From Botryococcus braunii (Eukaryota; Chlorophyta; Trebouxiophyceae): a stretch of DNA of 64,000 nucleotides. Under the pieces are notes generated by a model, which worked only from the letters and a program-made list of their open reading frames with translations, made no database searches and was not told the DNA's origin. Location: assembly GCA_002005505.1 (NCBI GenBank), contig KV908575.1, forward strand, positions 62,001 to 126,000. Direction: 5' to 3'. Positions 20,001 to 29,918 of the stretch are shown piece after piece. Numbering within the stretch: position 1 is the first letter of the stretch; every line of letters begins with the position of its first letter. Position numbers and translations under genes: made by a program.

Positions 20001-22220
20001 ATGCAGGGGAAGTCACAAATTCCCCTTCCTCCAGGGACCACCCTTACAAGGGAGCAGCGTTATGTACAGCGCGTGGCTAGGAGAGAGCATTCTGACATCC
20101 CATTGCATGCCCCTGACCCAGGTCAGGCAATTGTGAGTGAGCCAAACATGGTTGGTCTCCCTGATATGCAGGGGCAGGTTGAGACAGTCGAGGCTATGTT
20201 CGGTGCAGATGTAAGAGATGAGAGCAGTGGGTTAGACATGCCAGCAGTAGGGGAAGCTGGTGCCCAATCCCAGTCACTGGCTAGTCATGCTTATGGTGTG
20301 CAGGCTGACATTGTAGGCGCAGCTCAGGCAAGTCTGGGTAGTGTGCCCAAGTGTGAGTCCAGGAGAGAGAGAGAGCTGCTGCTCCCCTCTGCATTGCGGA
20401 AGGTGCGAGAATGTAAGGGTGCTGCACATGAGTCCAGTAGTCAAGGAGAGAGAGAGAGACTTGAGAAGGAATCAGATAATCCCGGCAGTACTGCCCAGTC
20501 CCAGCATAAGGTACATAATGTACCTTATTCTGGCAACCAGGGAGAGAGAGAGAGAGAAGGGAACAGCATCAGTAAGGCTGACAGCCCTGCTGCACCACAG
20601 CATAAGGTACAGAGTGTACCTTCTGTCACGTTGGGAAAAGTTCACGTGCCCTCAAACTTGAGGGAAGCCCAGCGCTCACCTCAGTGGGAGTTTTGGCAGC
20701 AGGCAATGCAAGAGGAGATGGAGTCTTTAGACACCCATGAGGTTATGCAGTATGTGGAAAGACCCCATGGGCAGAAAGTTATCCCTGTTCATTGGATTTT
20801 TTCTACAAAAAACGATGCACATGGGAATGTCACTCGGTTTAAAGCAAGATTGGTTGCCCAGGGTTGCAGACAGATTCCTGGTATAGATGTTGGTGAGGTT
20901 TTTGCACCTACCAGCAGCTATGGTGCTAGGAGAGCTGTGCTGGCAGTGGCTGCCACACAAAATCTTGAGATCCACCAAGTGGATATCAAGACAGCTTTTC
21001 TCAATGGGGAGTTGGAGGAAGAGGTCTATGTAACCCAACCACCAGGATTTGAGAATGGCAACACGAGAGTTGTGTGCAAACTCAGGAAGGCACTCTACGG
21101 TCTTAAGCAAGCCCCACGGGCTTGGCACAAGACCTTGAGCGACAAGTTGAGCGTGATGGGGTATAGTGTGTGCAAGAGCGACGCTGGGGTATACATCAGG
21201 AGGGCCCCTGATGGTAATCTGTCGTTTATTCTTGTTTATGTCGATGATCTTCTCATAGTTGCCAGAGTGGTTGCAGAGATTGAGTGGGGGAAAGAGTTAT
21301 TGAAGAAGGACTTCACCATCCATGATTTGGGAGAGGTGAATGATTTCCTGGGGTGTCAGGTCCTACGCAATAGAGTTCAGGGCACTATTTCCATGAGTTG
21401 CACTCCCAAGATTGATGCTCTTGTGGAGAAGTTTGGCGTTGCTGATGATGGACGTGGGGTTGATACCCCCATGTCCAAGGACTTCGTGGCTAGCAGCAGA
21501 CCCGAGTCCTCAGATGGTATGTCACATGGGGCTGGTACCCCTCTGCCACCTGGTCATCGATACTGCGAGTTAATTGGATCGTTACTGTACATAGCCAATA
21601 CGACCCGGCCTGACATTTCTCAGGCTGTTGGAGTGTTGTCAAGGTATAGAATGACACCCACTACCTCACACTGGAATGAGGCCATTCGAGTGCTGAAGTA
21701 CTTGAGAGATACCAGAGAGTTAGCTCTTACTCTGGGTGGAAAGGGCCCTGAGCTAGAAGGCTATGTTGATGCCGACTATGCTGGGGACCTGGACCACAGG
21801 TATTCCACCACTGGCTATGTTCTATCAGTCTATGGTAGTGCCGTGGTTTGGGGAAGCAAGAAGCAGAGCTCAGTTGCTACCTCAACTGTGCAAGCTGAGT
21901 TTATGGCAGCTGGCCATATTGTGAAGGAAGCCAACTGGCTAAGGGGCTTCTTGGAAGAGATAGGGGCTGCACCTTGGAGGGTCAAAATTTTCTGTGACAA
22001 CCAAGGATGCATTTCTAATTTACGGAACCCCCTGTATTCCAAATTCACAAAGCACGTTGCAGTAAGCTTCCACTACGCTAGGGAAGCTATGGCACTTGGG
22101 CAGGTAGATATCCTCTATGTGGAATCTGCACGCAATGTGGCTGACATTATGACCAAGCCACTTGCCAAGCCCGTGTTTGTTGGTCATCGTGATTCACTAG
22201 GTTTGAGAAGATACACTTAA
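17007..22220 (+). CDS. Copia C gag-pol polyprotein, 1737 aa, intact
   Basis: Single uninterrupted frame from ATG 17007. Approximate residues: gag 1-330 with an Ala/Pro/Gly-rich region and CCHC zinc knuckle CHFCKAKGHFMTDC (310-324); aspartic protease SWLIDSGASVHIV (about 427); GAG-pre-integrase SLWHARLGHPG (about 575); integrase core D in VHVDTVGPISP (about 642), D in VRTDRGSEF (about 706), E in NGVAERMNRTL (about 745); a 400-residue variable linker rich in Gln/Ser with RERERE runs; RT from PVHWIFSTK (about 1262) with VDIKTAFLNGELEEEV and catalytic LVYVDDLLIV (about 1410); RNase H with YVDADYAGDLD (about 1586), FCDNQGCISN (about 1660) and a NVADIMTKPL tail. It is near the usual upper length for copia polyproteins because of the linker. 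Gag and pol are fused without a frameshift, so the gag:pol ratio must be set by other means. All catalytic residues looked for are present. Confidence 0.96.
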   Translation: MTKRGKEKESSSETAMSQPGEVSGATPGQSMTGTQSATAEPKVEIDKAAYIPNTSNPKMTVMLDDGGRNFEFWYENLEACANTKGVRAALERPMPGSVENSAIKQWLIQSVPVIWHSQISCHKAAFDFIAWVKNSHTGGSNQDINLEWYKEMEQGIKTGETLKVYLYRMMDLATSLRNNAFILLDHNVGELMVKGLPPVLRLESLEVMATDKPPLELIQRILRAAASRGYKDPPAEGTPQAMAAAAVAGPSGGVAGASSSAGAAPGVGAVPGVGAALPANEQPPAGPSATTFGGRGRGPGRARRPREELTCHFCKAKGHFMTDCGPLRQLQALHQNMQAASVGPAAYWGQGGPQSSPQAWWDHGSGRGGPPSSASSPGPPSAYNYPTSQHTFPGWHLPPPPPPSGEAMFISLNVLAPTSHGASSTSWLIDSGASVHIVNDLSLLHNPVMHRQPLPLHLATSDAKGGIIASGSVCLVNARHEVFWLHNVQCVPSAHTNLISVTGAIQDGASFLTDTAGGYTAMKGPEGWCGDITRARGLFFLEFVSPVRGQQVGCRHIDHMAEASHLRKGHVCSERSLWHARLGHPGASSMQRFSKEDLVTGINISLAPCSECPKHCESCIQGKHSRPPFPVSSRPAHHPLDRVHVDTVGPISPPAITGERYWVTVVDESSHQVASLPVKSKDGIPKAVIDLLRFWQTQRGTVVKCVRTDRGSEFLNQQFKEFCAQQGTKMESSAPYTPQQNGVAERMNRTLKERTRTLLVHAAADPSLWKEALETATLLYNVGPTSGRSLTPMELFFGVKPDVSVLRTFGCVAHVHIPSGQRSVFGPKTIPGMFTGYCPQSKAYRVYVGNGVWKESRDVSFIEHLRGAERVGLSKVQPGSVYDSRISPPLGSENLATPQAIPSAAPPTFWDEEDDHGVETLSTGAPGTSGLCAGDQSGDGTTAAHDQGNPTSLDSTVGTPEPSQHSWSVLEHMQNLARGGVETQSQVEKMQKVQEGLRMQGKSQIPLPPGTTLTREQRYVQRVARREHSDIPLHAPDPGQAIVSEPNMVGLPDMQGQVETVEAMFGADVRDESSGLDMPAVGEAGAQSQSLASHAYGVQADIVGAAQASLGSVPKCESRRERELLLPSALRKVRECKGAAHESSSQGERERLEKESDNPGSTAQSQHKVHNVPYSGNQGEREREGNSISKADSPAAPQHKVQSVPSVTLGKVHVPSNLREAQRSPQWEFWQQAMQEEMESLDTHEVMQYVERPHGQKVIPVHWIFSTKNDAHGNVTRFKARLVAQGCRQIPGIDVGEVFAPTSSYGARRAVLAVAATQNLEIHQVDIKTAFLNGELEEEVYVTQPPGFENGNTRVVCKLRKALYGLKQAPRAWHKTLSDKLSVMGYSVCKSDAGVYIRRAPDGNLSFILVYVDDLLIVARVVAEIEWGKELLKKDFTIHDLGEVNDFLGCQVLRNRVQGTISMSCTPKIDALVEKFGVADDGRGVDTPMSKDFVASSRPESSDGMSHGAGTPLPPGHRYCELIGSLLYIANTTRPDISQAVGVLSRYRMTPTTSHWNEAIRVLKYLRDTRELALTLGGKGPELEGYVDADYAGDLDHRYSTTGYVLSVYGSAVVWGSKKQSSVATSTVQAEFMAAGHIVKEANWLRGFLEEIGAAPWRVKIFCDNQGCISNLRNPLYSKFTKHVAVSFHYAREAMALGQVDILYVESARNVADIMTKPLAKPVFVGHRDSLGLRRYT

Positions 22221-22229
22221 AGCATGCAG

Positions 22230-22240
22230 GCAAGGGGAAG
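22230..22240 (+). promoter_or_regulatory. Polypurine tract of copia C
   Basis: GCAAGGGGAAG lies directly before the 3' LTR start TGTTGAG. Confidence 0.88.
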
Positions 22241-22934
22241 TGTTGAGTTCTGAACATTATTATTGAATGCCTTGTGCTTTAAGTGATCTTCATGTGTGCA
22301 CTATTAGGATATGGGTCCATTGAGAACATAAGGTACCTTGAGACACGGCAGATTCTGGACGTTTTCGAACATAAGGTACAATCCTATCTAGATCACACGT
22401 TTGTCGGATGAACTCTTAAGGCTGCCCCACCGGAGTGAATACCAACTGGTTGTGAAAGATGCTGGGCATCACCAGATGCTAGTCTTGTCCGACAGTTGTG
22501 TGTGGCACTCAGCAGACAGTCGTACGGACTGTAGCTGGAGTAACTTCGTCTATTGACGACCTGTCTGCTTTGTACAGGTACGGTGCGGCAGTGTGTGTTG
22601 TATCATTGTTGCTATTGTGAGAGTGAACAAGCTTAGTGTACCCTGTAGTCACTCAAACAGATAAGGGACAGTGACTTCAGGGAGTATAGGCATGTACTTG
22701 AACGTAGCCGTCTAGAGCCTTATCTAGTGATTGCTTGATCGGTGCTTGTGTACAAGATAATGATGTAACGGAACTGGTTGTGAAAGATGCTGGGCATCAC
22801 CAGATGCTAGTCTTGTCCGACAGTTGTGTGTGGCACTCAGCAGACAGTCGTACGGACTGTAGCTGGAGTAACTTCGTCTATTGACGACCTGTCTGCTTTG
22901 TACAGGGAAAGCCGATTGCCCATAACCTTTCACA
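22241..22934 (+). repeat. Copia C 3' LTR
   Basis: 694 bp, apparently identical to the 5' LTR, including both R copies. Followed by TSD TTCAC. Confidence 0.95.
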
Positions 22935-22939
22935 TTCAC

Positions 22940-23002
22940 CCCTTCCTTTCCCAATTTGGAGGCCACAAGAGAGTGCAATTCATGCAAGCAAGTGGCATCC
23001 AT
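22940..23002 (-). pseudogene. 5' end of element B pol, cut off by copia C
   Basis: The minus strand starts ATGGATGCCACTTGC at 23002, 11 bases after the gag stop and in another frame, and runs into the C insertion. The equivalent start is at 32140 in element E. It joins the pol frame at 15922. Confidence 0.8.
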
Positions 23003-23013
23003 GGCTTCAGAAT

Positions 23014-23584
23014 TTACTTTTGAGGATTATGCCCCGGCCCTTTTCCCTTCCAATGTCCTCCCCGGCCACCACGGCCCTTCCACTGCCCACCTCGAGCTTG
23101 ATTAGAGGGAAAAGGAGGAGGTGGGGGCAATTGGCTGTCGCGCCTGCTCTTCCTTTGCAAGTAGTCCCGCTTGGCCTGACATTGCCATTGCTCGTGACCA
23201 AAGTTTTTGCAGAAGTAACACTGGCGCTCGGAGGGGACGCTAGTCCGAGAATCTAACTTCCCACCAACGCTGTGGCCGACGGCTCCAAGCACAGGCCCCT
23301 GGGTGAATCCCGGAAAGTGTGCCGGCGTGCTTATGGGAGTCCTCTTCACAGCGTTGAGAACCTTCCTTCCTTCCTGTCCCCTCAGCATCCCCCCTGACTT
23401 TAAGTTACTTTCATATTGCACCACATAAGTGCACAATACGTCGAGGTCTGAGAATCTAACACCAGTTTGTGGGTTTATCGTGCAAGCAACTCTAATATGA
23501 GCATTCAAGCCTTTGAGAAACATGTATATTTTATCATTTTCGCATATCTCATACTCAGTTTCAACGTCACTCAAGAGCGTTACA
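23014..23584 (-). pseudogene. Element B gag, C-terminal part with zinc knuckle
   Basis: Encodes LLSDVETEYEICENDKIYMF (gag core), a CCHC knuckle CYFCKNFGHEQWQC and a Gly/Arg-rich tail ending GPGHNPQK at TAA 23014-23016. It matches element E gag residue by residue. The upstream end is cut by chromovirus D. Gag binds and packages element RNA into particles; pol lies in a separate downstream frame. Confidence 0.9.
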
Positions 23585-23845
23585 TGTAGCATTTCCTAGG
23601 GTATAATGCTCTAGTATGGTCCTTGGCATTGCTCATTGACTTGCCATGTGATCTGGGTTCGCAGTACAACCTCGCTCAGGTAGTTCGCTCGGTTGCCCGA
23701 CTACGCGTCTGAGGCAGTACAGTATAATTCAACCCACCCTGGGTTTAAGAGTGGGCTTGCGAATCAATCATGTAACACTCTTTCGTTGCACACCACGAAC
23801 GTCTCACTGTCTCATAAAAACCTCTTCCGCTTAGTTAACGCTACA
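23585..23845 (+). repeat. Chromovirus D 5' LTR
   Basis: Starts TGTAGCATTTCC and ends TTAACGCTACA. It matches 29658-29918 and the solo LTR at 30787-31044. At 261 bp it is the shortest LTR family here. Confidence 0.94.
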
Positions 23846-23846
23846 G

Positions 23847-23861
23847 TGGTATCGGCGACAA
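23847..23861 (+). promoter_or_regulatory. Primer binding site of D (initiator tRNA-Met 3' end)
   Basis: TGGTATCGGCGAC begins one base after the LTR. The complement ends ...GATACCA, implying a tRNA with A1-U72, the hallmark of eukaryotic initiator tRNA-Met. Elements A, B and E use the same TGGTATCGGCGA site. Confidence 0.8.
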
Positions 23862-23916
23862 GGATTAGTTCCTTGTCGTTGTTCGTGGTGCGTTTCCTTT
23901 TCTCTCGCAGTTCATT

Positions 23917-24954
23917 ATGTCGCGGCATCCGCGTTCCGGTTCGAGAGCCCGTGCTCGTAGCCCTATTGAGCAAGATCCAGCTTTAGATCTTCAGGATGAT
24001 GAAGATGTAGACTTATCAGCTGTAGATCCTGCTGTTATGATAAGGCATTTACAAGACATCGGTGCTCTGCCGCAACTAGCCGTTGCTAGTGGATCTGGTG
24101 TTCCTTCGCTTGCCCCTACTCCGACGTCGACTCAAAACATCATAGATGGGTTAGAGAAAGTGATTCAGCTTGCGCTGGCTCAGCCTGCACCAGTGGTGGC
24201 GCCTCAGCCTGTGCCAACGTCCATGCCGGCACCGGCATCAGCGTCGTCCACCAGTTCAGGGAAGCCTTCTCTTAAATTCCCGGATCCGGCTGTGTTTGAG
24301 GGAGATCCAATGAAGTTGGATCCATGGCTCATGCAAACCGAGATGTATTTGCGTGCGTACGATGTAGATCTACAGACGAGGAGGTCTGTAGAGGTGGCAG
24401 CGATGTTTTTGCGAGGAAAAGCATTGGATTGGTGGACTGGGCAGTTTAAGTTAATTGCTTCAGGGAGTCTTGCTGCTTATGGGACGTGGGAATCGTTTGT
24501 GACTGCACTTACTGCTGCTTTTAGGCCTGTAGAGCTGCATAAGAGGCATTTAGAGCAGTTGCTGAGTCTCTCACAGGGAAAGACTGACATGCGAAGCTAT
24601 ATTGCATCATTTAATGCATTGAGGTCAAAGGTTCCAAAGGCATTTGCAGAAGAGACTTTGTGTCACTTATTTTTGGCTGGCTGCAGGGCTGATCTTCAGA
24701 AAAGCATCTCCCTACAGTATCCCCAGACCTTGGAAGACCACTTCAAGCATGCTGTGACAATATCAGACCTTCCAGGACCGTCTAAGCCTGTGAACCCTGC
24801 TCCAAAGTTCTCCCCTGACTCCAAGTCACCAGGCCCGACAAAAACTTTTGCGCAGCCCTGCGCACATTGTGGCAAGGCAGGACACGCAGCAGAGCGTTGC
24901 TGGAAATTGCATCCAGAGCTCAGACAACCCAAGCGAAAGTCAAGTACTACTTGA
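23917..24954 (+). CDS. Chromovirus D gag, 345 aa
   Basis: An intact frame from ATG 23917, 71 bases after the 5' LTR. The N-terminal third is Pro/Ala/Ser-rich. The retrotransposon gag core spans about residues 125-270 (WLMQTEMYLRAYD, ALDWWTGQFK, WESFVTALTAAFRP, LFLAGCRADLQ). A CCHC knuckle CAHCGKAGHAAERC lies near 310-325. It should form the virus-like particle and bind RNA. It ends 43 bases before the pol ATG in a different frame, so pol needs reinitiation, a spliced mRNA or another bypass. Confidence 0.92.
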   Translation: MSRHPRSGSRARARSPIEQDPALDLQDDEDVDLSAVDPAVMIRHLQDIGALPQLAVASGSGVPSLAPTPTSTQNIIDGLEKVIQLALAQPAPVVAPQPVPTSMPAPASASSTSSGKPSLKFPDPAVFEGDPMKLDPWLMQTEMYLRAYDVDLQTRRSVEVAAMFLRGKALDWWTGQFKLIASGSLAAYGTWESFVTALTAAFRPVELHKRHLEQLLSLSQGKTDMRSYIASFNALRSKVPKAFAEETLCHLFLAGCRADLQKSISLQYPQTLEDHFKHAVTISDLPGPSKPVNPAPKFSPDSKSPGPTKTFAQPCAHCGKAGHAAERCWKLHPELRQPKRKSSTT

Positions 24955-24997
24955 TTTGTGGGTCTTCCTTGGTAAAACAGCAGTGTGAGTCCTGTTT

Positions 24998-27900
24998 ATG
25001 ATGCCAGCCAACTGTTCAGAGCCCCAGTATGGTATTCCTGTTTTGTATGAGCTTGGTCATCTGCAGAATTATTTCCACAGTTGTTACCATACTTTCATGA
25101 CCCATATTGTAGGTGGGCATGGTTTGTGTAGAGAGTTTCAGACATCCCCCTCTGCCAGTGACCTAGCTAGTCCTGAGAGCATGTGTAAGAGAGATGCAGC
25201 TCCTCACCTTATTGATAGTGATGCTCATGTTGTTTTGTTTGTTGATAGTAGTGATAGAGAGGATTCTGTCAGCCAGCTTGTGTCACAGTTGTTACCAGGG
25301 ACCAGATTGACTGTGCTTTCTTGTTCAAGTCACTGTGGACAGGTGCTGGAAGGGACTACTTCACAGCAATCACATGAATTGCTACTTTCGGCTACTGTTT
25401 TGGCTGCATTGGGTTTATCTTCCACCACTATGTGCACACCCCATTGCAATTCCCATACAGGCTTGCCCTTGTTTAGTTGTTTGGTACAGTCTGGCTGTCT
25501 CGGTGTGAAGAAGAAGCCACTGCCTGCAACCTATTTTGACTCTTTTGTCCAGCTAGACAGTAGACACATTGTGGATGGTCCTGATCTTTCAGCTACTTGT
25601 ATTGAGTTTGAGGGAACTCTTGCTGGTAGGACTGTCAGGATTTTGTTAGACAGTGGAGCATCTGCAAATTTTATTGATGATAAACTTGTGCAGGAGCTTG
25701 CCCTTCCCACTGAATCTTTGAGTTCACATGTTACTGTAAGAGTGGCTGATGGGAGAACATCTATGGTAGGACATAGTGTGTCAACTGACCTGACTGTTGG
25801 GACATTGGGTTTTAGAGTCACCTGCCTCCCTACTGAGTTGATGTATTATGATCTTGTCTTGGGCAAACCTTGGCTCACTGCTTTTAACCCAGTTGTTAAT
25901 TGGAAATTGAATGCTGTGTCCTTGACTCATGACAACAAAACACATGTATTGTTGGGGTGTCAGAGGTCAGGCATGCCAGAATATGTGATCTCATCTATGG
26001 AAGTAGAAGAGATGGTGAAGTTGGGTGAATCAATCTATGTTGTTCAATTAAATGCAGTGACTGACAGTCCAGATACTGATGCACACAATGTGCCAGAGTT
26101 GGAGGAGCTTTTGCAGGAGTTTAAGGATGTACTGTCTGGACTTCCTGAAGGCCTCCCTCCTTCTCGTGCTGGAGACCACCATATCAGATTGGAGCCGGAC
26201 GCAACTCCTCCAGCCTCTCGTATATATCCACTGTCTGGAGCTCAGCTTGCTGAACTTCGTGCGCAGTTACAGGAGCTCCTGGAGCGAGGCTTCATCCGCC
26301 CATCAACCTCACCCTTTGGTGCACCCATTCTATTTGTTCCAAAAAAGGATGGTGGCTGGCGTTTGTGTATTGACTATAGAGCTTTGAATAGGATTACTGT
26401 TAGGAACCAGCATCCTTTGCCTAGAATTGATGAGATGTTTGAACAACTTCATGGTAGTTGTATCTTTTCTAAACTTGATCTGGCTTCTGGTTATCATCAG
26501 ATACGTATGCATGAAGACAGTATAGAAAAGACTGCATTTAAGACCCGTTATGGCCATTATGAATTTACTGTGATGCCTTTTGGATTGACTAATGCACCTG
26601 CCACCTTTCAGGCTGTAATGAACTCTGTCTTGGCTCCCTTTCTTGACAGATTTGTACTGGTATACCTAGATGATATCCTTATCTATTCTAAATCCGTTGC
26701 AGAACATATGGAGCATTTGAGAACTGTCTTGTCAGTGCTGAGGGAACATAAATTTTACTGTAAAAGGTCTAAGTGTGAATTTGCTGCCAAGCAGGTGGAA
26801 TACCTTGGGCACCTGTTGACACCGGATGGGATTAAGGTGGATCCTAGGAAGGTTGCTGCCATTCAGGATTGGCCCACTCCTTGTAATGTGTCACAGTTGA
26901 GAGGGTTCCTTGGGTTGACACAGTACTATGACACTTTTATTGACCATTTTGCAGATGTTGCTTATCCTATGACTGAGTTGCTTTAGAAGGATGTGCCTTG
27001 GACCTGGGAGGGACCCCAGAGGGAAGCCTTCATTGCATTGAAAGATCTTGTTTCTTCTCCTCCTTGTTTGTTGATGCCTGATTTAGACGAACCTTTTGTT
27101 GTACATGTAGATGCCTCAGGCTTTGCTGTGGGTGCTGTTTTGCAGCAGGATCAAGGCCAGGGACTGCAGCCCGTCGCCTTCGAGTCCAGGAAACTCCAGC
27201 CCCCTGAGAGGAAGTTGGCCCCGTATGACCGAGAATTATTGGCTCTTGTTCATGCTTTGCTTAAATGGAAACATTTATTGCTGGGTGCTAAGTTTACTGT
27301 ACACACTGATCAGCAGGCTTTAAAGTACTTACTGACTGCTCCTGTTAGGACTAGTAGGCAGGAACGTTGGCTCACTGAGATTATGAGGTTTATGCCTGAT
27401 ATAAAGTATGTTAAAGGCACTGATAATGTGGTTGCAGATGCCTTGTCTAGGCGTGTTGACCTTGCAGTGATGCATGTCTCCTCTGTTGCTGTCTCTTCTC
27501 TCTTACAAGAGATTGCCTTGCTTTGTGTTTCTGATCCCACAGTTGCTACACTTGTGGATGAAGGTGTTTTGGTATTGAGGGACTCTGTACCTTATTCTGT
27601 GCAATCAGGGAAGGTCTATGTACCTGATGCATTGAGAGAGAAGGTGCTGAGAGAGTGCCATACCACACCCTTTTCTGGCCATCTTGGTATTAACAAGATG
27701 TATGAGCTAGTGTGCAGGGAGTTTTGGTGGCCACGTCTCAGCTCATCAGTCAGGGACTTTTGCAGGTCTTGTGACACCTGCCAGCGCACTAAAGGAACTG
27801 GAGCCGTACCTTATGGTTTGCTTCAGCCACTGCCCATTCCAGATGGACCTTGGCAGAGCGTTTCCCTTGATTTAGTGACTGATTTACCTGTCTGTTGTGG

Positions 27901-28930
27901 GTTTGATTCTATTGTGGTATTTGTGGATAGGTTTTCTAAGTTGTGTGTCTTGGCTGCATGCACTAAAACCATCAATGCACCTCAACTTGCACAACTGTTT
28001 ATAGACAGGGTCTTTGTGAGATTTGGAATGCCTACCTCCATTGTGAGTGATAGAGATCCGAGGTTCACTAGCCATTTTTGGAAGGCCTTTGTTAAATTAT
28101 TGGGTACTGAGATTGCTATGTCTACTGCTTACCACCCTCAGACAGACGGGCAGACAGAGAGAATGAATCGGACCATGGAAGACATGTTAAGAGGGTTTGT
28201 GGGGCCGAGACAGGATGACTGGTGCAAGTATTTAAGCATGGTGGAGTTTGCTTACAATAACTCTCTCCAGGCTTCCACACTGCAGACACCCTTCTTCCTG
28301 AATCACGGGCGCCATCCCCTTACTCCCTTGTCTTCTGCTGTTCCTTCACGTTCTGCAAATCCTGCTGTGTCTGAGTGGGTTGAGGGGCTGCAGACTGCCT
28401 TGAAAAGTGCCAAGTCTAATCTTGCCTCTGCACAGCAACGGCAGAAGTCTTATGCAGATAGAAAGAGACGAGACCACCCTTTCAAGGTGGGGGACCAGGT
28501 GTTGCTGGCTGCAAGGAAGAACCAGCTTTCACCTGGGCTCTCGTCAAAACTATCAGCTAAGTATTTTGGGCCCTTTACTATTGCTGCAGCAGTTGGTACT
28601 CGTGCTTTTAGACTTATTTTGCCTGAGACTGTGAACATTCATCCTGTGTTTCATGTTTCCCAGCTGAAGCCTTATGTGTCTTCATCTGTACCAGTTACTG
28701 TTACTTCACCACCTCCTTTGTATGCAGACAAGCGTGGCGGCGTTTATGAAGTGGAGGCCATCATTGCTAAAAAGAGGGTTGGAAAGTCTTGGCGGTACTT
28801 GGTCAAATGGATGGGCTATGATGAGACTGAGAACACTTGGGAGCCCTTGCCCATGTTCGCCACTTGGCAGACGACGTGGCAGCTGCCCCAGTCCTTTCTT
28901 AAGTCCCACTTGCGGGCATCCCTTGATTAA
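24998..28930 (+). pseudogene. Chromovirus D pol with one in-frame TAG
   Basis: ATG 24998 opens a 1310-codon frame interrupted only by TAG at 26984-26986 (codon 663, between RT and RNase H, after PMTELL). The usual residue there is Gln, so CAG to TAG is the likely change. Domains: protease LLDSGASANFID (about 217); RT with CIDYRALNRIT, MPFGLTNAPATFQ, VYLDDILIYSK (about 555); RNase H VHVDASGFAVGAVL (about 700); integrase zinc HLGINKMYELVCREFWWPR and CDTCQRTKG (about 890-930); core D in SLDLVTDLP (957), D in VSDRDPRF (1016), E in DGQTERMNR (1052); a GPF/Y module KYFGPFTI with VFHVSQLKPY; chromodomain RYLVKWMGYDETENTWEP (1249-1298), which in chromoviruses steers integration to modified chromatin. 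Apart from the stop it looks complete. Confidence 0.93.
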
Positions 28931-29657
28931 GCCATTTGCGGCTGGAGACTTTTCCAGCCACTTGCGGCTGATGACCCTTGGAGCTTCAACACCAGCCAGC
29001 TTGGATCTGGGAGGGAGGGAGGGTGGAAGGGTCTGGGAGGGGGATTCGTGAATTGGGACTTGCATGCATGTCTCTTGGTTAATTGTTTTGCATGGGTTAT
29101 GTTTCCTTGACCCACGGCTCCATTTTGTGATGCACTTGCTGTGGCAGTGTAGCTGCAAATTGTAGTTCCGTGCATGAGTAACTTGCTTTGGTATCTTACC
29201 CATGAGATACACTATGTGGCAGTTAGTTGTGTATAGCTTGCTGCTCTAGACGATATGCCTTATGCCTTTAGTTGGAAAGCCACCTCAAGCGAAGGTTACA
29301 CTGCAGTGCAGGGTAACTGGACCTAAGGTTTGGACAAGTGCTAGTCTAATGACTCAACCTAATTGTTTCATCACTGGTGTGAGTGCTGTCTAGAGAGTTC
29401 GTCCCCTAAGTTAGAGGATCCGCCTTGCAGACGATAGTCCTTAGAATGTTAAGGTATTCGAGCGTTGAGCAGATGAGTCCCTCGTCTGTGTCGTGCTAAC
29501 TTGCTTTGTGGACTTCATCCTCTGACTTGCGTTGTTTCGTAACTATAGGAGGTGTGATTGTCTATAGTTACAGTAAGCAGGGTTCGTGATGCCCTGTCTT
29601 ACGTTTGTGGCCCATTGCCATAAACAACATCTCATAGCTTATGCCAAGGGGAGGGCA
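28931..29657 (+). other. Chromovirus D 3' untranslated region and PPT
   Basis: About 700 bases with no coding sequence. The last bases CCAAGGGGAGGGCA (29644-29657) are the polypurine tract adjoining the 3' LTR. Confidence 0.75.
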
Positions 29658-29918
29658 TGTAGCATTTCCTAGGGTATAATGCTCTAGTATGGTCCTTGGC
29701 ATTGCTCATTGACTTGCCATGTGATCTGGGTTCGCAGTACAACCTCGCTCAGGTAGTTCGCTCGGTTGCCCGACTACGCGTCTGAGGCAGTACAGTATAA
29801 TTCAACCCACCCTGGGTTTAAGAGTGGGCTTGCGAATCAATCATGTAACACTCTTTCGTTGCACACCACGAACGTCTCACTGTCTCATAAAAACCTCTTC
29901 CGCTTAGTTAACGCTACA
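29658..29918 (+). repeat. Chromovirus D 3' LTR
   Basis: 261 bp, essentially identical to the 5' LTR, followed by TTATGAACC of element B gag. Confidence 0.94.

Larger units (their letters stand above)
15923..22934 (+). mobile_element. Intact copia element C (copy 1), 7012 bp
   Basis: Two 694-bp LTRs (15923-16616, 22241-22934), TG...CA ends, TSD TTCAC (15918-15922, 22935-22939), primer site, one long polyprotein and PPT. It sits in pol of element B. A second copy, C2 (53297-60308), has exactly the same length and keeps the polyprotein at the same offset. The two LTRs look identical by eye. This is a young, potentially autonomous element. Confidence 0.96.
23585..29918 (+). mobile_element. Chromovirus D, 6334 bp, inserted in B gag
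   Basis: Two 261-bp LTRs (23585-23845, 29658-29918), primer site, separate gag and pol frames, PPT. The flanks are TTACA (left) and TTATG (right), an imperfect TSD agreeing at three of five positions. The flanking B gag joins up cleanly across the element apart from this. It has one in-frame stop in pol and is otherwise complete, so it is fairly young. Confidence 0.93.

Noticed and set aside
20727..21128. Minus-strand 133-codon frame inside copia C (also 58101-58502 in C2)
   Set aside because: It is the shadow of the RT coding strand and is kept only because the RT is conserved.
26984..26986. Programmed stop-codon readthrough in chromovirus D
   Set aside because: One copy only, and a one-base change from a Gln codon explains it; gag-pol readthrough stops normally lie between gag and protease, not inside pol.
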